Shown here in pieces: positions 38,325 through 46,085 of a stretch of 64,000 nt of DNA (position 1 is the first letter of the stretch; every line of letters begins with the position of its first letter). The stretch is from Dasytiphilus stammeri_K (GTDB lineage Bacteria > Pseudomonadota > Gammaproteobacteria > Enterobacterales > Enterobacteriaceae). Made by a program: the position numbers and the translations under genes. The stretch lies in the NCBI GenBank assembly GCA_041944835.1, contig CP145879.1, forward strand, positions 248,001-312,000, given 5' to 3'. The notes beneath the pieces are model-generated. The model saw only the letters and a list, made by a program, of their open reading frames with translations, did no database searches and was not told where the DNA came from.

Positions 38325-40711
38325 ACTTGTTTCCCTAAATTCAATATTCCATTAAATGTTTTTATTGGTAATCTTACATGACAAGATTTTCCATTATCTG
38401 ATCGAGTAATTGTGAGTTTAGGATATTTTTGGTTAAATCCTTCAATCCAAACTTGTCCCTGCCAACCTAACCAAGTTACTATCGATGTTCCTTTTATTTT
38501 AACTATACTACCATTGGGTAAATAATTACCTTTTTTATCGACTATACTAAACAGTAGTGCATTAAATTTATGAATATCAAACTCTATTAAATATCCACTA
38601 TGTTCTTTGATAGGTATTTTTTTGGTGGTTTCTGTTGCAATTACATCGACTGGTAATTTAAGAGGATTTATATCAAATTTTGATCTATACCATCCAGTAA
38701 TTGTTGGAATTAATAAATATCCCAACCGGTTTGTTTTACCTACAAACTGATTTTCATAAAATACTGGGATTTTACCATATCCCTTAGTAGATACTAATAC
38801 AAAAGCATCATAAATAGGTTGAGTGACATAGATATGTCCTGCTATATTAACTAGCGATCCCTCAAATTCAATCCAGCTATTTTCATTATTATAAAAATCA
38901 CCAAAAATTCCAAATCTATTTTCAAAATATCGATTTTTCCAAAAAAAATTAGCTTCATGATATTTATTATCTTTTGCATTTTGAGAAACCATTAAATTCC
39001 AACCAATTTCTGCATTATTATTTGTGGTAATTTTATTACTCCAGATTTGACTTGAATTAATATTTTCATTGTCATCTACAGTTGATGATAATGAAGTATT
39101 ACCATTACCCCAAAAATTCAAGGGTAAAGTTAACATTAATTGGGCATTAAAATTAGGATGATTGGTTTTTTTGTTTATAGAAGCTAATAAATTTATAGTT
39201 TTTGGCAATGTAATACTATAAGAGAGATTAAAAAATCGATTTGTCTTACCTTTATTATTCCATGTATTTATTAATCCTAAACTCAAATTTCCATAATTTC
39301 CAAAATTTATGCTTCCACTAAGATTATTTACATGCCTCTTGGCTTTTGAAAATTTATAATCAGACAAATTACTATAATTATAATTGCTGAAGCTATGTAA
39401 AGCACTTAAATTAAAGTATGTATTATTATAATTATAACCAATACTTATTTTTTGACCCCGATTATTTGGAATTAATGATGATTTATAAAAATGACTTTTA
39501 ATATTATTATTAGTGATACCACTTCTACTCCAAGATATATTAACAACTCCTAACATCATTGGTTTGATATTGGCACCCACACCATAATTTAGTAAATCTC
39601 GATTTACTTCCATTTTTCCTTCTAAAGTCAACCAAGATTTTATTCCATGACGCATCATACCACTAGCAATTAGATGACTATAATTCATTGAATTTATACC
39701 GTAATCTTCACGCAATAGTCCTAATGAGAGACTAAAATTAGTTAATCCTTTCTTTAATAGTTCACTAGTAACATAAAAGGGTATTAGATTAATTTTCTTC
39801 TTATTTGGAGAAAAAATAACTATTTTTGCTTTACTAGCACCTTGTAAATTAGGAATTGCATCTATTAAAATGAAAGGTCCAGGATTAATCTTCTTTGCAG
39901 ACATTATTTGAGAATTATTAATATAAAGATCAACTTTACTTGGTTCAACTGTCTGACTATAAAAAGTAGGTAATGGATATGTAATTAGATCGGGACATAA
40001 TGAAAAATTACGGAATAATTTAATGCCACCTATCCTTAGAGGAATAGATCCAAATAATGTATCAGTAATACTATCTCCTATTATATAACTTACTAGATGT
40101 TTTTCATCGTTTATATCCCAATGAGTATCATAGCGTATAAAGGGTTTAGATAATTCATTACTCCAACTACTTGTATTTGACAAAACCCCCCACTTACTAA
40201 ATACACGTAATTCGGACCAAAACGTTAAAAATCCAATGTTATATTTATATGAATAAAATTGTCTATGAAAATAAAAATTATAATTAAATAACCATCCAAA
40301 GTTACTTTGACTAGGTATATTTTTTTCAAGTAATCTTTTCTGATTACTTAAAAATATTTTTTGCTTTGGAAACCAAAAAAATGGTACGTTGATGATTAAT
40401 TTTTGCGATTTAATCTCATATTGAATATGTACATCTTTGATTTCATCTATAGCAATAAAATTGGAAAGCTTTATATTATTTGGAATAATAAGTCCAGCAG
40501 ATCTAAGTTCTTTCAATCTAATATAATAATGACCATTATTTAAATTAACCCTAATAATTTTTCCTGTATCTATTCCATTAAGAACTAATTCTAGATAAAG
40601 CTGATTAGCAGCAGGTATTACTTCTAAGTAATTACCTAATGCAAAGTTTATTGAAAGTAAAAATATAATCAATAAAAAAAAAATTTGTTTAATAAATTTA
40701 TATCCATTCAA
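38315..40711 (-). CDS. csuD: Csu-type outer membrane usher
   Basis: The 798-aa protein has a signal peptide (hydrophobic core IFFLLIIFLLSINFALG), an N-terminal chaperone-binding domain (YLELVLNGIDTGKIIRV, about 35-60), a long beta-barrel region with many aromatic/asparagine-rich strands, the plug segment (PGPFILIDAIPNLQGASKAKIVI), and C-terminal domains ending in a cysteine near the terminus. This is the usual usher architecture at near-full length. The only usable start is a TTG at 40711, in frame one codon after the csuC stop. Asparagine enrichment of barrel loops reflects AT bias. Confidence 0.88.
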   Translation of the reverse strand: MNGYKFIKQIFFLLIIFLLSINFALGNYLEVIPAANQLYLELVLNGIDTGKIIRVNLNNGHYYIRLKELRSAGLIIPNNIKLSNFIAIDEIKDVHIQYEIKSQKLIINVPFFWFPKQKIFLSNQKRLLEKNIPSQSNFGWLFNYNFYFHRQFYSYKYNIGFLTFWSELRVFSKWGVLSNTSSWSNELSKPFIRYDTHWDINDEKHLVSYIIGDSITDTLFGSIPLRIGGIKLFRNFSLCPDLITYPLPTFYSQTVEPSKVDLYINNSQIMSAKKINPGPFILIDAIPNLQGASKAKIVIFSPNKKKINLIPFYVTSELLKKGLTNFSLSLGLLREDYGINSMNYSHLIASGMMRHGIKSWLTLEGKMEVNRDLLNYGVGANIKPMMLGVVNISWSRSGITNNNIKSHFYKSSLIPNNRGQKISIGYNYNNTYFNLSALHSFSNYNYSNLSDYKFSKAKRHVNNLSGSINFGNYGNLSLGLINTWNNKGKTNRFFNLSYSITLPKTINLLASINKKTNHPNFNAQLMLTLPLNFWGNGNTSLSSTVDDNENINSSQIWSNKITTNNNAEIGWNLMVSQNAKDNKYHEANFFWKNRYFENRFGIFGDFYNNENSWIEFEGSLVNIAGHIYVTQPIYDAFVLVSTKGYGKIPVFYENQFVGKTNRLGYLLIPTITGWYRSKFDINPLKLPVDVIATETTKKIPIKEHSGYLIEFDIHKFNALLFSIVDKKGNYLPNGSIVKIKGTSIVTWLGWQGQVWIEGFNQKYPKLTITRSDNGKSCHVRLPIKTFNGILNLGKQVCQ

Positions 40712-40714
40712 ATA

Positions 40715-41491
40715 TTAAAATTCTGGCATTAATTGTTGAAACTGCAAATTATCGTTAACTTTAGCTACTAAAAATCCTTTAGAGAATATAAATGGCGTGG
40801 ATAAAGGCAAAAAAATTTCAGCTTGAGGTAAAATATATGCAAACAATCCATTATTAATGATATGTTTGATTTTTCCATCTAAAAACATAATATCAGTAAC
40901 TTTAGCATGAACTAACCCTTTATTATGGATTATTAATAATTTTTTACCATTTTTTGTTATTATACGATAATATAATATCGGATGAGTGGCTGGCCTTAGA
41001 TGGTTTAGATGTTGATAATCCGGTTTAGTCCAAATATTCTTACCATCTATAAATAATGGTATGGAATAACGCATTTTAAAATTTAAACCGATTTTATTTT
41101 TAGTAGGTTCTATAGTTTTAGGAATTTCATCAATAAGTATTCGATAACTCCATTGGTGGTATTGAGGAGGAGTTAAAATTTTTACTAGTCTAATTAATTG
41201 CTTATTTTTAGGTAAAATTTCAACCATGGGTGGACTAACAATTATTTCCTGTTGTTCTGAAAGCTGATTCTCATAATTTTTTTGTTTCCAACTAAAAACT
41301 CGAATTTGTACTAAAATAGAATTAGAATTATGGTTTTCTAACCATAATTCAGCCGCATTTTGATCCGCTTCAATTACCGGATCAAGCGGCCAAATTAATA
41401 TTGATGAATTAGCTAAAAGTGAAGTATTGCATATCATTAAATATGATGCTAATATCACTAGCCAAGAAAATATTGTTCTTTTTGTCTGCAT
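40715..41491 (-). CDS. csuC: Csu-type periplasmic pilus chaperone
   Basis: The 258-aa protein has a signal peptide (about 1-27) and a PapD-like two-domain fold. Visible are IWPLDPVIEADQNAAELWLEN, the G1-strand region VSPPMVEILPKNKQLIRLV with the alternating hydrophobics used for donor-strand complementation, and WSYRILIDEIP. It would keep pilins folded in the periplasm until the usher takes them. It lies between the pilin genes and the usher, the standard csuC position. Confidence 0.88.
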   Translation of the reverse strand: MQTKRTIFSWLVILASYLMICNTSLLANSSILIWPLDPVIEADQNAAELWLENHNSNSILVQIRVFSWKQKNYENQLSEQQEIIVSPPMVEILPKNKQLIRLVKILTPPQYHQWSYRILIDEIPKTIEPTKNKIGLNFKMRYSIPLFIDGKNIWTKPDYQHLNHLRPATHPILYYRIITKNGKKLLIIHNKGLVHAKVTDIMFLDGKIKHIINNGLFAYILPQAEIFLPLSTPFIFSKGFLVAKVNDNLQFQQLMPEF

Positions 41492-41509
41492 AATCTTTTT
41501 TTTTAATAC

Positions 41510-42079
41510 CTAATAACTAATAGTCATCGTTACTATATCCTCATACTGACCGGCTTCTGGTAAAATATTAGAATTGAATAAACGTGCATAAATATAATAT
41601 TTATTAACTATTCCTAATATAATTATAGATTTACTATTACCACCATTAATATCATTTCCCCAGATTATACTATGTGCAGCGTCTTGAAATAATTGATACC
41701 GTAACATTTTATTTCCAGATTTTTTCTTTAGTAAGCGTCCCTGACTGATATTACCCATTCGATTTATTCCACTATCTAATGCTAAATTTACATTAACACC
41801 TGGAGTACATTTTAATACTATTGATCCTAAATCATAACTAGAAAGAGTATCTATAGGTTGTTGAATAGAAGTAACATTACCAAAATTAATAGTATTTAGA
41901 TGAATGGAATTGTGATTTAATTTACAACCTTTAACTATATTTGCATGAACCTGAAAATTTCGGCTATTACTAGAAGAATAAGTTTGGTTATCTGCTTGAA
42001 TACTTACGACAAAGAAGACCTCTAGTAGTATAACCATACCTATTCGTAATAGTAGTAAAATTAAATATTTGATGAGCAT
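41510..42079 (-). CDS. Csu-type minor pilin (spore coat U domain)
   Basis: The 189-aa protein has a long hydrophobic signal (about 1-29) and one SCPU domain: the first cysteine in IVKGCKLNH, its partner in IVLKCTPGVNV, the FQDAAHSIIWGN segment, and the C-terminal EAGQYEDIVTMTISY strand. It corresponds to CsuA or CsuB. Only one such gene lies between the major pilin and the chaperone, where the Acinetobacter operon has two. Which of the two it represents cannot be told from motifs alone. Confidence 0.85.
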   Translation of the reverse strand: MLIKYLILLLLRIGMVILLEVFFVVSIQADNQTYSSSNSRNFQVHANIVKGCKLNHNSIHLNTINFGNVTSIQQPIDTLSSYDLGSIVLKCTPGVNVNLALDSGINRMGNISQGRLLKKKSGNKMLRYQLFQDAAHSIIWGNDINGGNSKSIIILGIVNKYYIYARLFNSNILPEAGQYEDIVTMTISY

Positions 42080-42124
42080 AAAACTATAATGATTATAAAG
42101 TAGTCATAATTTTATATCATTTCC

Positions 42125-42619
42125 TTACCAACTAACTGTAACAGTTACTGTATCGGTATAAGTCCCAGCTTTAACTGATGGTTGTTTTGGGATGCGTCCA
42201 TAAATCGTTAAAGCAGTTTCTTTTCCGGTTCCAGCTTGAGATAATTTACTGTCCCAGAGTTTTGTATGGGCAGCATTTTGGTACAAATCATATTTAATAT
42301 AATCTCCTTGTTCTCCTTTCATACGTCTTTGTTTTCCATCTGGTTGTGATCCATCATTTAAACTTACATAATAACTTAATCCTTTTGTACAATTTAATCC
42401 TATAGATCCTCCAGTTCCCGTTGACTGAGCATCAATTACATTATTAAGATTTGGATGTTCTCCAAAATCTATATTACCAAAATGCATTAAGGTCCCTCGT
42501 GTCACTTCACAACCATTACCGATAATTATTTGTACATCTAAATTATTTTCTATTTGTCCTCCTGCATAAACATAAGCAGAAAAAAATAGAATTGATAGTA
42601 TTGATAATACTTTTATCAT
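42125..42619 (-). CDS. csuA/B: Csu-type major pilin (spore coat U domain)
   Basis: From the ATG at 42619 the protein is 164 aa with a typical signal peptide (MIKVLSILSILFFSAYVYAGG). This start is preferred over an upstream in-frame ATG at 42664 because AAGGA lies about 8 nt before it and the signal peptide begins there. The SCPU domain shows GNGCEVTRGTLMHFGNIDFG, LNCTKGLSYYVSLNDG, QNAAHTKLWD and AGTYTDTVTVTVSW. Sequence is less diverged from the family consensus than the other pilus genes, as expected for the polymerising subunit. First gene of the operon, after a good promoter. Confidence 0.9.
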   Translation of the reverse strand: MIKVLSILSILFFSAYVYAGGQIENNLDVQIIIGNGCEVTRGTLMHFGNIDFGEHPNLNNVIDAQSTGTGGSIGLNCTKGLSYYVSLNDGSQPDGKQRRMKGEQGDYIKYDLYQNAAHTKLWDSKLSQAGTGKETALTIYGRIPKQPSVKAGTYTDTVTVTVSW

Positions 42620-42690
42620 ATTGATTATCCTTTTAGTTATTTCATCATATATGGATATGATCAATGAATGATATAAATCTTATTCTTTAA

Positions 42691-42718
42691 AGTGTAAAAT
42701 AAGTCGATGATTTGTCAA
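42691..42718 (-). promoter_or_regulatory. sigma-70 promoter of the pilus operon
   Basis: On the minus strand a perfect -35 TTGACA is followed after 16 bp by TACACT (four of six -10 matches), 72 bp before the major pilin start. It lies in the spacer between hflC and the pilus operon. A consensus -35 is rare enough in this spacer to suggest that the operon is still transcribed on its own. Confidence 0.5.
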
Positions 42719-42744
42719 ATTTAAGCAATGATTGTTTTTAACAC

Positions 42745-43674
42745 TTAAGATGATGGATGAGGTTTTTTATTATAATATGGAATTATATTACGTAAAAAAG
42801 GAAGATTAATATTTAATATAATTAAATCTTGATTATATTTAAATATTTTTTTATAAGCCTGCAAAGTACGAACAAAACGATAAAAATTAGTATCGTGATT
42901 AAAATAAGTTGCAAATAGTTTAGCTACTAATGCATCAGCTTCTCCATGTATAACATGTGCTTGTTTTTTAGCTTCAGCTATAGTATATATTACTTCATAA
43001 TCCGCAGCCGCACGAATTTTTTCAGCTTTTTCTTTACCTTGATAACGATGAAGAAGAGCATCTGAATCCAGTTCAGCACGCATTCTATTATATATAGAAT
43101 CTGAAACTTCATTAGGTAAATTTATTTTTTTGATACGTACATCTACTACTTGAATTCCTAATATATTTTGTGCTAGTTGTTCAGTATCATATGTATTAAT
43201 AATACTTTTATTTAATTTTTGACGCAATATTGAAATTAACTTTCCTTGTGAATCATTTACAATATCTTTTAGATTTAAATGTCCTATTTCAGAACTCAAT
43301 TTATCACTAAATGTTTTTCTAAGAAAATTTTCTACTTGAGAAATTTCTCCTCCTGTACTAACATACAAACGATTAAGATCAGTGATACGCCATTTTATAT
43401 ATGAATCTACAATTATATTTTTCTTTTCCTTGGTTACAAATTTCTCACTTTTATTTTCTAGAGTTTGAATACGGATATCCAAACCTTTTACTTTTTCAAT
43501 TAATGGTTTTTTAAAATGTAATCCGGGGGATAATACTACTACATTATGATTAATATCTCGTAAAACCTTACCAAAATGTAATAAAATTCCTCGTTGACCT
43601 TCTTGGATAATAAAAAAGGATGAGTAAAGTAATATTAATATTACTATTAATAAAAATGATAAATATTTACGCAT
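42745..43674 (-). CDS. hflC: FtsH protease modulator HflC
   Basis: Inner-membrane SPFH/band 7 protein that with HflK forms a large cage around FtsH. The 309 aa compare with 334 in E. coli. One N-terminal membrane helix (about 4-22), then FIIQEGQRGILLHFGKVLRD, the band 7 domain with VVDVRIKKINLPNEVSDSIYNRM, and the helical RYQGKEKAEKIRAAADYE segment. It starts 5 bp after hflK. Confidence 0.96.
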   Translation of the reverse strand: MRKYLSFLLIVILILLYSSFFIIQEGQRGILLHFGKVLRDINHNVVVLSPGLHFKKPLIEKVKGLDIRIQTLENKSEKFVTKEKKNIIVDSYIKWRITDLNRLYVSTGGEISQVENFLRKTFSDKLSSEIGHLNLKDIVNDSQGKLISILRQKLNKSIINTYDTEQLAQNILGIQVVDVRIKKINLPNEVSDSIYNRMRAELDSDALLHRYQGKEKAEKIRAAADYEVIYTIAEAKKQAHVIHGEADALVAKLFATYFNHDTNFYRFVRTLQAYKKIFKYNQDLIILNINLPFLRNIIPYYNKKPHPSS

Positions 43675-43679
43675 GAATT

Positions 43680-44855
43680 TTATTCCTGATTAGTGCGTAT
43701 GGCATTAGCTTTACGTTTATTCAAAATATCATCGGGTTTTTTATAGTTAGTACTAATATTATTAGATTTTTTATTACTCATTACATCAGAATTCATATTA
43801 GTTGTTATAATTTTATTAGATCGAGAATTTTTTATTTTTTCTCTAGGAGAAAAATTTTTAAAGTTCAAGGGTATAAATAAAATATTATGAGTATTAGAAT
43901 CAACCAGTATCTTATGGACATGACTCAACATATATTCCATAGTCTGAATATATAATCGTTCTTTAGTAAAGTCAGAAGCTCTTTTATATTCAAGTAGAAC
44001 TTTCGCAAATTCTGTTACTTCTCCTTGAGCTTCTAATATAGTACGTGTTTTATAAGCCTGGGCATTTTCAATTATGCGTTGTGCTCTACCACTAGCTTGT
44101 TTTTTTACTGCATTAGCATAAGCTTCTGCTTCACGAATATATTGTTGTTCATTTTCTCGTGCAACCATCGCATCATTAAAAGCAGATTCTACTTCTTCAG
44201 GCAGCAGACTAGATCCTTGCAAATTTATATCTACTAATGTAATTCCCATATGATATGGATCAATAATTTGTTCTAATTCATGTTTAATCTTTCGACAAAT
44301 AATAGTACGTCCTTCAGTAAGAAGAGTATCCATACTCAATTTTCCAATTACACCACGCAAAGCACTCTCAGTAGCTTGCCGTAAGCTATCATCTGGATTA
44401 GTAACGGAAAAAAGATAATTTATCGGATTAGTAATCTGATATTGTACATTAATTCTTACCTTAACGATATTTTCATCAGAAGTTAAGATTCTTCCTGTAG
44501 CTACTATTTCACGTATCGCTTCTACATTTATAGGATATACTCTATCAATAAAAGTTAATTTCCAATTTAAACCTGGCATAACTATATGACTAAATTTACC
44601 AAACCTAGTTATTACAGCTCGGTCAGACTCTTTAATGGTATAAAAACCAGTGCTTAGTAAAATTATCAGAGTAATAATCATTATTATTAAAAATAAATTA
44701 AAGTTTAAAACTGGATTATTTTTATTGTGATTACCTCTTATTAGATAAATAAATTTTTGAAATTTACTCGATCCATTTTCATCAAATGTATTTTTATTTT
44801 CCCAAGGATCACGAGTTTTTTTTATACTTTTTCCAGAAGATTGATATAGATTCAT
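43680..44855 (-). CDS. hflK: FtsH protease modulator HflK
   Basis: Partner of HflC in the FtsH-HflKC complex, with the bulk in the periplasm. The 391 aa compare with 419 in E. coli. A polar N-terminus with DPWENK is followed by one membrane helix (about 52-73), YTIKESDRAVITRFGKF, and the band 7 domain containing LVDINLQGSSLLPEEVESAFND. The C-terminal 60 residues are a lysine/asparagine-rich tail of low complexity. hflX, which precedes hflK in enterics, is absent. Confidence 0.96.
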   Translation of the reverse strand: MNLYQSSGKSIKKTRDPWENKNTFDENGSSKFQKFIYLIRGNHNKNNPVLNFNLFLIIMIITLIILLSTGFYTIKESDRAVITRFGKFSHIVMPGLNWKLTFIDRVYPINVEAIREIVATGRILTSDENIVKVRINVQYQITNPINYLFSVTNPDDSLRQATESALRGVIGKLSMDTLLTEGRTIICRKIKHELEQIIDPYHMGITLVDINLQGSSLLPEEVESAFNDAMVARENEQQYIREAEAYANAVKKQASGRAQRIIENAQAYKTRTILEAQGEVTEFAKVLLEYKRASDFTKERLYIQTMEYMLSHVHKILVDSNTHNILFIPLNFKNFSPREKIKNSRSNKIITTNMNSDVMSNKKSNNISTNYKKPDDILNKRKANAIRTNQE

Positions 44856-44944
44856 TTTTATTATACCAAATATAAATATAACCTAAATTGATAATTATTT
44901 ATTACTACTCTAAAGATTATAAAAACCAGCCGGAGTATTGGACT

Positions 44945-45041
44945 CTAGTAAGAAAAAGATTTTGATGGAACTACAATACAAATAGCATGTTTATATATCA
45001 TTTTAATAACACTTTTTAAAATAAAATTGCCCTTTAGCCAT
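44945..45041 (-). pseudogene. hfq: hfq remnant with internal deletion and frameshift
   Basis: Between miaA and hflK, exactly where hfq lies in enterics, the minus strand keeps the two ends of the gene. The 5' end is intact: an AGGA site and ATG GCT AAA GGG CAA, giving MAKGQ as in Hfq. The 3' end encodes KMIYKHAICIVVPSKSFSY and a stop, matching the Sm2 motif YKHAI and VVPS of Hfq. The two parts are in different frames (97 nt in total), and about 35 codons between them, including Sm1, are missing. From the ATG the frame ends after 12 codons. The gene cannot make an Hfq ring. Confidence 0.85.
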
Positions 45042-45084
45042 TCTTTTTATTTCCTTTTCACATAATTTTATATTTATACATAGA

Positions 45085-45123
45085 GAATTAAAAATTCCAT
45101 AAGAATAGGTGAATTAAAAATTC
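45085..45123. repeat. 13-bp direct repeat in the miaA-hfq remnant spacer
   Basis: GAATTAAAAATTC occurs twice, at 45085-45097 and 45111-45123. The 111 bp between the hfq remnant and miaA show nothing else I can assign. The repeat may be chance in AT-rich DNA or a scar of slippage; it could also be residual upstream sequence of hfq. Confidence 0.4.
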
Positions 45124-45152
45124 ATGGTATAAACTCGATTACTATAAAATAA

Positions 45153-46085
45153 CTATACCCCGATCTTAATAAGGATATTTTTACATGCTAAATTCAGATT
45201 CTCATTATCAAGCCAGTAAGTATTTTTCCATTTACGTAACCAAGTGAACTGATGTTTAGCTAGACTACATGTTGCATGAATTGCTTGTTTCAACATTGCG
45301 TCATAATTAATTTTTCCTTCAAGATAAGACCACATTTGACGATAACCAACACAACGAAGAGAAGGCATATTTCCATTTAAATCTCCTCTATCAAATAATT
45401 TTTGAACCTCATCTTGAAAACCTTCATTTATCATTCTAAACAAACGTTGTTCAATAAGATTATATAATTTAAATCGACATGAAGGAGAAATTACAAATTG
45501 TATAATATCATATTCTAAATCATTATCATTTTTTATTCGATTTAATGCAGTTAGTGTATTACCAGAAATTAAACAAACTTCTATTGCTCGTGAGATTCTT
45601 TGTCGATCATTGCAATTAATTCTTTTTGCGGCAATTGGATCTAATTGAGATAATTGTTCGTGAATATTTTTCCATCCTTGTTGAGTTGCTTGTTTGTAAA
45701 TATATTCACGTATCATGTAATTAGATGCAGGTAAGAGTGATAATCCATTCATTAATATTTTAAAATAAAGCATAGAACCACCTACTAATAAAGGTAATCT
45801 ACCTTTTTTAGTAATAGAATCCATTTTTTTTATAGCATCTTTCCTAAATTCTGCAACTGAATAAGTTTCTGAAGGATCACGAATATTCAATAAATGATGT
45901 GGAACTTGACAAAGTTGTTGATTTGTAGGTTTAGCTGTACCAATGTTCATTTGTCTATATACCATAGCTGAATCAACACTTATTACTTCTATTGGAAGTA
46001 ATTCACTTAATTTTATAGCTAATTCAGTTTTTCCAGAAGCTGTGGGACCCATTAAAAAAATGGATTTAGGTAATTTATTTTTCAT
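45153..46085 (-). CDS. miaA: tRNA dimethylallyltransferase MiaA
   Basis: Adds a dimethylallyl group to A37 of UNN-decoding tRNAs, using DMAPP (Dxs and IspA of the isoprenoid pathway are in this window). The 310 aa match E. coli (316). P-loop GPTASGKTELA (about 13-23), DSAMVYRQMNIGTAKPT and the DRQRISRAIEV and LRCVGYRQMW segments are present. It overlaps the mutL end by 11 nt. Confidence 0.97.
   Translation of the reverse strand: MKNKLPKSIFLMGPTASGKTELAIKLSELLPIEVISVDSAMVYRQMNIGTAKPTNQQLCQVPHHLLNIRDPSETYSVAEFRKDAIKKMDSITKKGRLPLLVGGSMLYFKILMNGLSLLPASNYMIREYIYKQATQQGWKNIHEQLSQLDPIAAKRINCNDRQRISRAIEVCLISGNTLTALNRIKNDNDLEYDIIQFVISPSCRFKLYNLIEQRLFRMINEGFQDEVQKLFDRGDLNGNMPSLRCVGYRQMWSYLEGKINYDAMLKQAIHATCSLAKHQFTWLRKWKNTYWLDNENLNLACKNILIKIGV

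Noticed and set aside
42665..42744. Terminator-like CTTATT/AATAAG repeat between hflC and the pilus operon
   Set aside because: The stem is short and AT-only and lacks a T-run on the relevant strand; the same stretch is better explained as a promoter.
44945..45041. hfq read as a programmed frameshift gene
   Set aside because: The Sm1 region and about 35 codons are physically missing, so a frameshift alone could not restore a functional Hfq.
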